NCBI GenBank assembly: GCA_022784645.1
Contig: JALFZG010000058.1
Coordinates: 1-33,474 of the forward strand
DNA: 33,474 bases
Reading direction: 5' to 3'
Origin: Bacteroidales bacterium
GTDB taxonomy: Bacteria > Bacteroidota > Bacteroidia > Bacteroidales > Paludibacteraceae
Positions within the stretch are counted from its first letter, which is position 1, and every line of letters starts with the position of its first letter. A program made the position numbers and the translations under genes. The notes beneath the pieces are model-generated. The model saw only the letters and a program-made list of their open reading frames with translations, ran no database searches and was not told the origin of the DNA. Shown here piece by piece: positions 1 through 6,856 of this stretch.

Positions 1-310
1 CATTAGCATTAGCGTTCCTCTTCTCCTCCAAACTTTCCGTTTGTCGTCGAGGACACCTCCCCGCCCTTACGGGCTACCCCTCCTGCACAGAGGGGTGCGA
101 TGCCGCTAAAATCGGCCCTTCGGGGCCGTGTCGCATAAACCGACGCTTAGCTCGTTTCTGCGAGGCTGCGCATAGGCAAGGTGGAGGGAGGAGCGACTGG
201 CGGTTCCAAGCGCTAAAGAGCAGGCCAGAAGCCTGCGGCGTTCCAAGACCCCCTCGGTCCCCCTTTTGAGGGGGAAGAGGGTTTCAGGAAAGAGAAATTT
301 TGGTAAGTAT
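1..310. other. Intergenic spacer rich in short palindromes
   Basis: I see no convincing gene in this stretch. It holds several short GC-rich inverted repeats, including GGCCCTTCGGGGCC near 114-127 and CAGGC/GCCTG at 221-235, and two copies of the hexamer GTTCCA at 203-208 and 240-245. The same hexamer recurs between the palindromes at 666-769, so both stretches look like one repeat family. An open frame on the minus strand here is Arg/Leu-rich and has no family resemblance. Confidence 0.5.
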
Positions 311-394
311 GAACAAGATTTCTCAAGATTTTTCAAGATTATTTTTTATTCGATAACGAGAAATAATTTTGTTTAATTTTGCTTAATTTTGTTC
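311..394 (+). promoter_or_regulatory. Heptad-repeat hairpin, copy 1, upstream of first tiny gene
   Basis: Three CAAGATT heptads start at 314, 324 and 334, in exact 10-bp phase. Three TAATTTTG octamers start at 364, 374 and 384, also in 10-bp phase. Read as plus-strand RNA the arms pair: 311-320 with 385-394 (10 pairs), 324-330 with 375-381, and 334-340 with 365-371, separated by symmetric 3x3 internal loops. Each heptad helix has one G-U pair at the same position, so the opposite strand would have A-C mismatches. Each TAATTTTG also matches the Bacteroidota -7 box, so this may instead be a set of phased promoter or protein-binding sites. The distance to the next start codon is 47 nt. Confidence 0.6.
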
Positions 395-441
395 TTTTTA
401 AAAAAAACAACATGTTCGTTTTGTTCTAAAATTAATCGCCT

Positions 442-654
442 ATGAAAGCTAACTACCGCTCTTGGGTGCAGCTGCTGATAGCAGTCATTGCCACCTTGTT
501 TGGGCTGACGCTGGTGGGTATCGCGCTCTTCATGCCGCCACGAGGCGAGATTGACCCTACCGTTCTGACCGCCTATGGCGAGACCCTCACCTTCGTGGGA
601 GCGCTCATAGGTATCGATTATAGATATAGGGAGAAGCCGCCCCCGGGGCAGTAG
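442..654 (+). CDS. Tiny membrane protein, holin-like in shape
   Basis: This 70-residue protein starts with a short basic segment (MKANYRSW), then has one clear membrane helix at about residues 8-31, a PPRGEIDP turn, and a second moderately hydrophobic stretch at about 39-58. It ends in a charged, proline-rich tail. Small proteins of this general shape (aromatic start, helix, PP-GEI turn, GxDYRY end) occur in Bacteroidales prophage and mobile regions, so a holin-like or prophage-associated membrane role is possible; that is recalled resemblance and not proof of function. The ATG follows heptad-hairpin copy 1. An 8-bp inverted repeat (634-641 with 658-665) covers the stop codon. A second tiny gene with the same kind of leader follows. 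Confidence 0.6.
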   Translation: MKANYRSWVQLLIAVIATLFGLTLVGIALFMPPRGEIDPTVLTAYGETLTFVGALIGIDYRYREKPPPGQ

Positions 655-665
655 CCCGGCGGCTT

Positions 666-769
666 GCCCTGCGGGCGTTCCATTTGCGCTAAAGCGCGTT
701 CCAGGTAGAGCCTGCGGCTCTGTTCCAGTAGCCCTTCGGGCGTTCCAGGAGTTCCAAGCGCCAAGGCGC
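666..769. repeat. Array of five short palindromes alternating with GTTCCA
   Basis: Five different short palindromes follow each other: GCCC/GGGC (666-676), GCGCT/AGCGC (686-697), AGAGCC/GGCTCT (707-721), GCCC/GGGC (731-741) and GCGCC/GGCGC (758-769). GTTCCA hexamers fall between or beside them at 677, 698, 722, 742 and 751. The palindromes differ in sequence while the spacer hexamer is fixed, which is the reverse of a usual interspersed repeat. No reading frame on either strand gives a convincing protein. Function is unknown. Confidence 0.7.
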
Positions 770-781
770 ATTCTAAACATA

Positions 782-854
782 AACAAGATTCCCAAGATTA
801 AACAAGATTCTTTTCTTTAACGAGTAATTTTGTAAAATTTTGAGAAATTTTGTT
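782..854 (+). promoter_or_regulatory. Heptad-repeat hairpin, copy 2, upstream of second tiny gene
   Basis: CAAGATT starts at 784, 793 and 803; AATTTTG copies end at 832, 842 and 852. Pairing as plus-strand RNA: 782-790 with 846-854 (9 pairs), 793-799 with 836-842, and 803-809 with 826-832, with small internal loops between. All three helices again contain the G-U pair in the same place. The apical loop shares TAACGAG with copy 1. A further TAATTTTG at 878-885 lies 11 nt before the start codon of the next gene. This is the same architecture as 311-394 with a diverged sequence. Confidence 0.6.
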
Positions 855-896
855 CATAAAAATAAAACCAACCTGTCTAATTTTGTTCTTTATATC

Positions 897-1064
897 ATGG
901 CAAAGAAAGATAAGAAAGTGAATGCATGGCAAATTATAGTAGCCGTGTTTCAAGCTCTTGCAGCTCTCTTCGGCTCGCTCAAGAAGTCGCACGATTCTGC
1001 CAAAGCAGAGTCTGACTCTGCTCATGAGGATGCTTCTTCTGAAGACTCCTCGGCCAACGAATAA
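897..1064 (+). CDS. Tiny protein with one hydrophobic helix, smalltalk-like
   Basis: This 55-residue product has a lysine-rich start (MAKKDKKVNAW), one hydrophobic segment at about residues 11-28 and an acidic Ser/Asp/Glu tail. The length, basic start, early Trp and single helix resemble the very small smalltalk proteins found next to amidase genes in Bacteroides mobile regions, but the sequence match is loose and I make no functional claim. I chose the ATG at 897; a longer reading frame from 840 would begin inside the leader hairpin and encode unlikely sequence. A strong terminator follows 24 nt after the stop. Confidence 0.6.
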   Translation: MAKKDKKVNAWQIIVAVFQALAALFGSLKKSHDSAKAESDSAHEDASSEDSSANE

Positions 1065-1084
1065 ATTCTGCTGCGGATAAATAA

Positions 1085-1124
1085 AGAAAATCCCATCGCG
1101 AAAGCGGTGGGATTCTTCTTTCCT
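1085..1124 (+). terminator. Rho-independent terminator of the tiny-gene unit
   Basis: An 11-bp stem (1089-1099 with 1104-1114, one G-U) is closed by a GAAA tetraloop at 1100-1103 and followed by a T-rich run (TTCTTCTTTCC). It ends the plus-strand unit before the oppositely oriented rpsA. Confidence 0.8.
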
Positions 1125-1152
1125 TATGGGCACATATGTCGTGAGGGCACAC

Positions 1153-1180
1153 AAAAAAGCCGCCACAACGTGACGGCCTT
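1153..1180 (-). terminator. Terminator of rpsA
   Basis: On the minus strand GCCGTCAC (1170-1177) pairs with GTGGCGGC (1159-1166) over a 3-nt loop, followed by six T (1153-1158). One position is a G-U pair on the minus strand but an A-C mismatch on the plus strand, so it fits rpsA orientation. Confidence 0.75.
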
Positions 1181-1199
1181 TTTACAGGATAAGAGTTGT

Positions 1200-2960
1200 T
1201 TACTTCCCTTCAAGTTGCGCTTTGAGTGCTGCGAGAGCCTCGATATCACCGAAGGTAGTCTTCTCAATCTGAGGAGCTGCCGGTTGCTCAGCAACGGCTT
1301 TCTTAGCCTTCTTAGCGGGCTTCTCTTCCTCCTTAGGAGCCTCCCAAGTGCGGAGGTGAGAAAGGAGAATACGCTTAGCATCTTTGTTGAACTCAATTAC
1401 CTTGAAGTCGAGTACATCGCCAACAGCAACGTTGCTCTTGTCAGCCTTAACCAAGTGACGAGAAGTGCAGAAGCCTTCAACGCCCTCTTCGAGTGAAACA
1501 ACAGCGCCCTTGTCAGTAAGCTCAACTACCTTACCTTCGTGGAGGGTGTCAACAGCGAACTTCGCTTCGAGAGCATTCCATGGGTTGTCTTCAAGCTGCT
1601 TGTGGCCGAGAGAGAGACGACGGTTCTCCTTATCGATTTCGAGAACAATAACCTCGATGGTAGCACCAATCTGAGTGAACTCATTGGGGTGCTTAATCTT
1701 CTTCGTCCAAGAGAGGTCAGAGATGTGGATGAGGCCATCAACGCCCTCCTCAATCTCAACGAACACGCCGAAGTTGGTGAAGTTACGAACGCGAGCAGTG
1801 TGCTTGGTGCCAACTGCATACTTGGTCTCGATGGTCTCCCAAGGATCAGCCTTGAGCTGCTTCAAGCCGAGGCTCATCTTGCGCTCTGCACGGTCGAGGG
1901 TGAGGATGACTGCCTCTACCTCCTGACCAACCTTGAGGAAATCGTTAGCGCTACGCAGATGCTGACTCCAGCTCATTTCCGATACGTGGATCAGACCTTC
2001 TACACCAGGAGCAACCTCTACGAAAGCACCATAGTCAGCCATAACGGCTACCGTACCCTTAATCTTATCACCTACTTTAAGGTTCGGATCAAGCGTATCC
2101 CACGGATGCGGGGTGAGCTGCTTCAAGCCGAGAGCGATGCGCTTCTTTTCCTCATCGAAGTCAAGGATAACCACGTTGATCTTCTGATCAAGCGATACGA
2201 TGCTCTTCGGATCGTTTACGCGGCCCCAAGAGAGGTCGGTGATATGGATAAGACCGTCAACGCCACCAAGGTCAATGAATACACCATAGTTGGTGATGTT
2301 CTTAACGGTACCCTCGAGTACCTGACCTTTCTCAAGTTTTGAAACGATCTCTCTCTTCTGTGCCTCAAGCTCGGCTTCGATGAGAGCCTTGTGAGAAACA
2401 ACAACGTTGCGGAACTCCTGATTGATCTTTACAATCTTGAACTCCATGGTCTTGCCTACGAAAATATCGTAGTCGCGAATCGGCTTCACGTCGATCTGGC
2501 TGCCCGGGAGGAATGCTTCGGTACCGAGTACGTCAACAATCATACCACCCTTGGTCTTGCACTTGATGTAGCCCTTAACAACTTCTTCGTTAGCCAGAGC
2601 AGCATTAACGCGCTCCCAGCTCTGAGCAGCACGAGCCTGCTTGTGAGAGAGCTCGAGCTGACCCTTCTTGTCTTCAGGGTTAACTACATATACTTCTACT
2701 TCGTCACCAACCTTGAGGTCCTCGTTGTAACGGAACTCAACAGCAGGTACTACAGCGTCGCTCTTGAAGCCTACGCTTACGATAACCTCGCGCTTGTTGA
2801 TGCCTTTTACGATGCCCTTTACTACCTCACCTGCCTTGATGGAGTTGAGCGTGTTGTCATAAAGAGCGGTAAGTTCTTCTTTTGATTTGCCCGAGTTGTC
2901 GGCCATGCCGTTCTCGTATGCCTCCCAGTCGAAGTTCTGGAGATCAAAGTTTTCTGCCAT
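1200..2960 (-). CDS. rpsA: 30S ribosomal protein S1
   Basis: This 586-residue protein carries a chain of S1/OB-type RNA-binding repeats. Repeat landmarks such as GVFIDLGGVDGLIHITDLSW, GAFVEVAPGVEGLIHVSEMSW (one base-pair of repeats in the middle) and GVFVEIEEGVDGLIHISDLSW recur through the second half. It binds mRNA on the small ribosomal subunit and helps start translation, which matters in Bacteroidota because Shine-Dalgarno use is weak. The C-terminus is a Lys/Glu/Ala-rich tail followed by a short helix. I chose the ATG at 2960 (MAENFDLQNF); the frame is open for 20 more codons upstream but those residues do not look like S1. It has its own promoter at 3102-3133 and terminator at 1153-1180, so it is a single-gene unit. 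Confidence 0.96.
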   Translation of the reverse strand: MAENFDLQNFDWEAYENGMADNSGKSKEELTALYDNTLNSIKAGEVVKGIVKGINKREVIVSVGFKSDAVVPAVEFRYNEDLKVGDEVEVYVVNPEDKKGQLELSHKQARAAQSWERVNAALANEEVVKGYIKCKTKGGMIVDVLGTEAFLPGSQIDVKPIRDYDIFVGKTMEFKIVKINQEFRNVVVSHKALIEAELEAQKREIVSKLEKGQVLEGTVKNITNYGVFIDLGGVDGLIHITDLSWGRVNDPKSIVSLDQKINVVILDFDEEKKRIALGLKQLTPHPWDTLDPNLKVGDKIKGTVAVMADYGAFVEVAPGVEGLIHVSEMSWSQHLRSANDFLKVGQEVEAVILTLDRAERKMSLGLKQLKADPWETIETKYAVGTKHTARVRNFTNFGVFVEIEEGVDGLIHISDLSWTKKIKHPNEFTQIGATIEVIVLEIDKENRRLSLGHKQLEDNPWNALEAKFAVDTLHEGKVVELTDKGAVVSLEEGVEGFCTSRHLVKADKSNVAVGDVLDFKVIEFNKDAKRILLSHLRTWEAPKEEEKPAKKAKKAVAEQPAAPQIEKTTFGDIEALAALKAQLEGK

Positions 2961-3101
2961 ATTGGTAAAAACGGTTGGGTGCCTTGCCTCAGCCCGATCC
3001 ATAAGACCGGCGCCTATCAAGGCGTTAAAGGGTTAAACATTAAAATTATCTTTTGCTTCCAGGTTCAGCGAAACGCGTTCAGCCGAGCCCAAAAAAGCAT
3101 G

Positions 3102-3133
3102 CAAAGATACTGCTTTTTTCTGAAATGACCAAA
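3102..3133 (-). promoter_or_regulatory. Promoter of rpsA
   Basis: On the minus strand TTTG (3130-3133) is followed after 20 nt by TATCTTTG (3102-3109), the canonical Bacteroidota -33/-7 pair. Transcription would start near 3095, giving a leader of about 135 nt before rpsA. Confidence 0.8.
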
Positions 3134-3182
3134 TTTCTTTAGAAATTATCTAAAAAAAACACGTTTTTTGCATTATTATTCG

Positions 3183-3221
3183 TATATTTGCATAATTATT
3201 CAAAAATTATTACTACCTTTG
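3183..3221 (+). promoter_or_regulatory. Possible promoter for the nucleosidase-argR operon
   Basis: Two -7-like boxes are present: TATATTTG at 3183-3190 and TACCTTTG at 3214-3221. The TTTG closest upstream of the second box is 23 nt away, longer than the 20 nt seen at other promoters in this window. The second box is the better candidate by position, about 50 nt before the start codon. Confidence 0.5.
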
Positions 3222-3271
3222 CGCTCAATTTCAGTTAAATTCGGTAACACTATCATTCATAGCATATTCAT

Positions 3272-3745
3272 ATGGTAATCATTGCAGAAGAAGGCGAACG
3301 GCAGCTCGCCGAGAAATATTTCCCCGGTCAGGAGATTCGTATTACGGGAGTAGGTGCGCTCAACCTGCTCAAGAACTTGCGCGACCTGCCGCTATCTACT
3401 CCTATCATCAATATCGGCTACGTGGGTAGTGCCAATTATGCGATTGGCTCGCTCGTAGAGATTGGTGAGGTGCGCCTCTGCCATCCCCACGTCAGCTACC
3501 CTGAGCCCGCATACCGCTGCCTGCCAGGTTTGGCCGCAGAATACGGCATCGAAGTGGCGCACACTAACGTACCAATCTTCACCAACGTGGATTTCGTATT
3601 GGAGAGTAAGGAGCACGATTGTGTATTTGATATGGAGCTCGCCTTCATACTCGGCATGGGGTTCACCAACGTGCGCTCGATTAAAATCGTTTCTGACAAC
3701 CTCTCCCTCCGCGAATACCATCAGCAGACGTTAGGCGTTGTATAA
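3272..3745 (+). CDS. Short nucleosidase / nucleoside phosphorylase-like protein
   Basis: This 157-residue protein looks like a short member of the PNP/UDP phosphorylase fold that includes 5'-methylthioadenosine / S-adenosylhomocysteine nucleosidases. Visible signs are the Gly-rich turn after a strand (INIGYVGSANYAIGSLVEIG, about 46-65), the DMEL motif in VFDMELAFI (about 119-127), which matches the ribose-binding Met-Glu of the family, and IKIVSDN near the C-terminus with its typical Asp. It is shorter than the usual 230-residue enzymes. Activity on a purine or methylthio nucleoside is likely; the exact substrate cannot be read. It is the first gene of a tight operon with the EF-hand-like membrane protein and argR. 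Confidence 0.7.
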   Translation: MVIIAEEGERQLAEKYFPGQEIRITGVGALNLLKNLRDLPLSTPIINIGYVGSANYAIGSLVEIGEVRLCHPHVSYPEPAYRCLPGLAAEYGIEVAHTNVPIFTNVDFVLESKEHDCVFDMELAFILGMGFTNVRSIKIVSDNLSLREYHQQTLGVV

Positions 3746-3774
3746 GAGCATTTATTAGCAGAATATTTATTTAT

Positions 3775-5571
3775 ATGAGTAACTACAACTGGACCTACAA
3801 GACAGTAGGCGGAAGCACTCGAGTAGTGATTACCTCGGGTGAAGACATTCGCCATTTGGGCGAACTGGATCAGAAGATGTGGACCGTTCTCTCCTGCCCC
3901 ACCATGGGTTTGGAGATTGCTGACACCACGCTCAAACTGATGGATACGGATGGCGATGGGAAATTGCGCGTCAACGAGATCGTAAAAGCATCTCAATGGC
4001 TGTGCAGCGTATTGCGCAACCCGGATGATCTCCTGAAGGGCACAGACAGCATCGCGCTAACTGACTTCAATGTAGGCAATGCGGATGCCGACCAGATGCT
4101 CGAAGTGGCTCGCGGATTAGCTGGCGAAGACGGGATTGTAAGTCTCGCTCAAGTTCTTGCTGCCGAAGCAGCAGTTGCCGACACCATTCCCGCAGCCGAG
4201 GTGAAGCCCCTCCCAGAGGCACCCGTTGACGGCGGTATCCTCGCTGCCTATCGGGAGAAGAAAGAGGCCTTCGCCAAGTATTTTGAAGACCTTCGTTTGG
4301 AAGAACTCGGTTTAGCCTCCACCGACCCCGAATCGGCTCCCAAAATCAAGAAAGAGTACTGGACTTCATTAAACGAACAGATTGGCGCTTATGAAACCGA
4401 ACTGGCAGCTGTGAATGCAGCCAACCAAGCAGCTGCCGATGCCCGCAATGCCGCTATTGCTGCTGCTACTGCGGCTTTCCAGCCCCTCATCAAGTTGCTC
4501 CGCCTGAAGAAAGATTTCTATACGCTCCTGCGCAACTACATATCGTTTGAAGCGTTCTATGCACCCAATGAGAAAGCCATTTTCCAATGCGGTACGCTCA
4601 TCATCGACCAGCGCGCATGCGATTTTTGCGTTCGCATTCAAGATGCAGGCGCGATGGGTACGTTCGCCCCTATCGCCGGCATGTATCTGCTTTTCTGCGA
4701 CTGCGTCAACCCCGCCAGCGGAAAGAAGATGTCGATTATCGCAGCCGTTACAGCAGGCGATGTAGATGACCTCTTCGTAGGCAAAAATGCCATTTTCTAC
4801 GACCGTTCGGGCCTTGATTACGATGCGAAAGTCACCAAGATAATCGACAACCCTATCTCCATTAAGCAGGCATTCTGGAGCCCGTATAAGAAGTTCGGCC
4901 GTTGGGTCAAGGACCTTATCAACAAGTCGGCTGCGGAGAAAGAGAACAAAGGTTTTGAAGAGATGAAAGCCAAGGCTACAGCCTCGATGGAAACAGCCAA
5001 GGCTGAAGCAGCAGCTAAGGCTGAAGGCGCTACACCTGCAGCGGCCGCAAAGCAGCCCTTTGATATTGCTAAGTTCGCTGGTATCTTTGCCGCCATTGGT
5101 ATGGCTATGGGCTTCATCGGCTCGTTCTTCGTGTCGCTCGGCACTGGCATCTCCAATATCTGGGATGGCGGCCATGGGTGGTGGGCGCTGATTCTCGTAA
5201 TCATCGGCATCCTGCTCTGTATCTCTGGACCATCGATGTTCCTCGCTTATCTGAAACTGCGCGAGCGCAACCTCGCTCCTGTGCTTAATGCCAACGGATG
5301 GGCAGTCAATGCCAAGTCGCGGGTGAGCGTGAAGTTCGGAGAAACGCTCACTGATGAAGCGAAGTTCCCCTTGCTCCCCGACCAGAAGAAGAAATTGTCG
5401 CCGGCGGCCAAGTGGCTCATCGGATTGCTCGCAGCTATCGTAGTGGGCGTTGTCGTATTCTTCGCCCTTCGTCCTGCTGATTGCTGCGAGTGCTGTCCGG
5501 CAGCAACCGAAGAGGTTGCGCCCGCCGAAGAAATACCTTCAGATACCACCCCATTAGTCAATATCGAATAA
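3775..5571 (+). CDS. EF-hand-like membrane protein with Cys-rich tail
   Basis: I do not know a function for this 598-residue protein. It opens with a conserved-looking domain (SGEDIRHLGELDQKMWTVLS, 21-40) and a textbook EF-hand loop at 57-68 (DTDGDGKLRVNE), which should bind calcium. An Ala-rich, coiled-coil-like stretch lies at 205-235 and a second at about 385-425. Three membrane helices follow at about 433-455, 469-492 and 545-566. Beyond the last helix come four cysteines in ten residues (C570, C571, C573, C574) and an acidic tail. There is no N-terminal signal peptide, so the large N-terminal part is probably cytoplasmic. The stop is one base before the argR start, which implies co-transcription. 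Similar hypothetical proteins occur in other Bacteroidales. Confidence 0.75.
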   Translation: MSNYNWTYKTVGGSTRVVITSGEDIRHLGELDQKMWTVLSCPTMGLEIADTTLKLMDTDGDGKLRVNEIVKASQWLCSVLRNPDDLLKGTDSIALTDFNVGNADADQMLEVARGLAGEDGIVSLAQVLAAEAAVADTIPAAEVKPLPEAPVDGGILAAYREKKEAFAKYFEDLRLEELGLASTDPESAPKIKKEYWTSLNEQIGAYETELAAVNAANQAAADARNAAIAAATAAFQPLIKLLRLKKDFYTLLRNYISFEAFYAPNEKAIFQCGTLIIDQRACDFCVRIQDAGAMGTFAPIAGMYLLFCDCVNPASGKKMSIIAAVTAGDVDDLFVGKNAIFYDRSGLDYDAKVTKIIDNPISIKQAFWSPYKKFGRWVKDLINKSAAEKENKGFEEMKAKATASMETAKAEAAAKAEGATPAAAAKQPFDIAKFAGIFAAIGMAMGFIGSFFVSLGTGISNIWDGGHGWWALILVIIGILLCISGPSMFLAYLKLRERNLAPVLNANGWAVNAKSRVSVKFGETLTDEAKFPLLPDQKKKLSPAAKWLIGLLAAIVVGVVVFFALRPADCCECCPAATEEVAPAEEIPSDTTPLVNIE

Positions 5572-5572
5572 T

Positions 5573-6034
5573 ATGGAAAATCGTCAGCAACGCATGCGCG
5601 TGATTGTGCAGATTCTCAATGCACAGGTCATCTCCAATCAGGAGCAACTCACCCGTGCGCTTTCTCAGCAGGGGATTGAAGTTACGCAAGCTACGCTCTC
5701 GCGCGACCTGCGCGATTTGCGCGCAGAGAAAAAGGTGATGGATAATGGCGTAATGAAATACACTATTCCCACGAACCCCAAGATCGAACGTAGAGTACTC
5801 GGAATGGACTCAGAGATTGCGCGACTTTCCATCCGCAGCGTAGATTTCTGTGGTCAGTTTGCGGTCGTGAAGACAAAGCCGGGCTTTGCTAATGCAGTTG
5901 CCTATGATATCGATGACCGCGGACAGGATTATGTATTAGGAACCGTTGCTGGTGACGATACGATCCTCGTTATTCCCCGCGAGGGAATCAGCAAAGACAT
6001 GCTCCGCGAATTTCTCCGTGCGGTTAAACTATAA
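5573..6034 (+). CDS. argR: Arginine repressor ArgR
   Basis: The 153-residue protein has the two ArgR domains. Residues 1-70 form a winged helix with the recognition motif QATLSRDLRDLRAEKK. The C-terminal domain (about 80-153) is the arginine-binding hexamerisation domain, with the signature GTVAGDDTILVIP near residues 122-134. ArgR binds arginine and represses arginine biosynthesis or activates catabolism. The length is normal. In many Bacteroidales argR heads the arginine biosynthesis genes; here it is the last gene of a three-gene operon, one base after the membrane-protein gene, and a strong terminator follows, so its targets must lie elsewhere. Confidence 0.93.
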   Translation: MENRQQRMRVIVQILNAQVISNQEQLTRALSQQGIEVTQATLSRDLRDLRAEKKVMDNGVMKYTIPTNPKIERRVLGMDSEIARLSIRSVDFCGQFAVVKTKPGFANAVAYDIDDRGQDYVLGTVAGDDTILVIPREGISKDMLREFLRAVKL

Positions 6035-6073
6035 GAGCGTTTAAGAATCATGTAAAGGTTCTTTATTAACAAT

Positions 6074-6118
6074 AGAAGGAGGGCTTGCTTATTTTTGCAT
6101 GCCCTCCTTCTAATTTTA
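6074..6118. terminator. Terminator between argR and the convergent nitroreductase
   Basis: An 11-bp perfect stem (6074-6084 with 6101-6111) extends inward by TGC/GCA after one mismatch, then TAATTTTATT follows on the plus strand. It ends the argR operon and may also serve the convergent minus-strand unit. Confidence 0.8.
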
Positions 6119-6147
6119 TTCTGCTTCACTTGCTTTTCAGCAGAAAA

Positions 6148-6789
6148 TTACCAGCGGTTGTAGTGGATATTCTCTGTTTTGAACTTATCTTTCGGTTCAG
6201 GATCCTCTGCGGGATGACCAACAGGAACAATGCAGAGCGGCACGATATACTCGGGCAAGCCGAGAATCTCTTGAATTCCCTCTACACGATCGGTGTGGTA
6301 GATACCGCACCAAACGGCACCAAGCCCCATCGAATGTGCTGCCAGGAGCAGGTTTTCCGTAGCGGCAGAGAGGTCATCAATCCAAAAATCCGGAGCATTC
6401 GCAAACGTTTTTTGCATATTGCCGCAGGGCACAATAGCCACTTGTACGTTTGAAGAAATGCGGGTGTTAGGATAACGCGTGCCGATGGTATCGAGCAGGT
6501 TTCGATCCGTTACGACGATAAAATCCCAGGGCTGGGAATTGACGGCAGTAGGAGCTGCCATTGCGCAACGAAGAAGCGTATCAATCTGCGCTTCCGTAAC
6601 AGGTTCGGCAGTAAACTGACGAACAGACTTGCGCGTGAGAATGGTTTGTACGGTAGCGTTCATAGTATCCGTTTTTTCAGAATTGCAACTGCTGAAACTG
6701 AGCATAGAAAAGCTCATGAGAAACACAAGAGATGGCATGAATAACGGCTTGCTTAGAGCGTTAAACAGCCGAGAAATAGAAGATTTCAT
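6148..6789 (-). CDS. Nitroreductase-family lipoprotein
   Basis: The 213-residue product begins with a basic n-region and hydrophobic segment ending SFSSC, a likely lipoprotein signal, so the protein is probably exported and lipid-anchored. The rest is a nitroreductase/NADH-dehydrogenase fold that binds FMN: RKSVRQFTAEPV at about 48-59 (phosphate-binding Arg-Ser-x-Arg), APTAVNSQPWDFIVV with the family N-Q-P-W, and GLGAVWCGIY in the second half. It would reduce a nitro compound, quinone or similar acceptor with NAD(P)H; the substrate is not readable. A second ATG three codons upstream (6798) is possible. It lies 67 nt after the GNAT gene and is the last gene before the convergent terminator. 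Confidence 0.85.
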   Translation of the reverse strand: MKSSISRLFNALSKPLFMPSLVFLMSFSMLSFSSCNSEKTDTMNATVQTILTRKSVRQFTAEPVTEAQIDTLLRCAMAAPTAVNSQPWDFIVVTDRNLLDTIGTRYPNTRISSNVQVAIVPCGNMQKTFANAPDFWIDDLSAATENLLLAAHSMGLGAVWCGIYHTDRVEGIQEILGLPEYIVPLCIVPVGHPAEDPEPKDKFKTENIHYNRW

Positions 6790-6856
6790 TCGGGTCATAT
6801 ACGTAATATTTAGGAAATATCTTTGCAAATTATTCCTTTGGAAAAGGCAGATGGAA

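Noticed and set aside
666..769. CRISPR or tRNA-like cluster
   Set aside because: Stems are 4-6 bp with 2-3 nt loops and no cloverleaf; repeats are too short for CRISPR.
106..795. Open frames on the minus strand at 106-336 and 373-795
   Set aside because: They read through palindromes and heptad repeats, give low-complexity Arg/Leu/Gln-rich sequence and have no motif; the plus-strand tiny genes and repeats explain the region better.
1539..2342. 267-codon frame antisense to rpsA
   Set aside because: It lies wholly inside rpsA in the opposite direction and reflects the codon bias of that gene; the S1 repeats show which strand is real.
2961..3020. Twenty-codon N-terminal extension of rpsA
   Set aside because: The extra residues do not resemble S1 and overlap the leader; the ATG at 2960 gives the normal start.
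5100..5571. C-terminal sorting signal in the EF-hand-like membrane protein as an exosortase substrate
   Set aside because: The last helix is followed by a Cys-rich acidic tail and not a short basic end, and the protein has no export signal.
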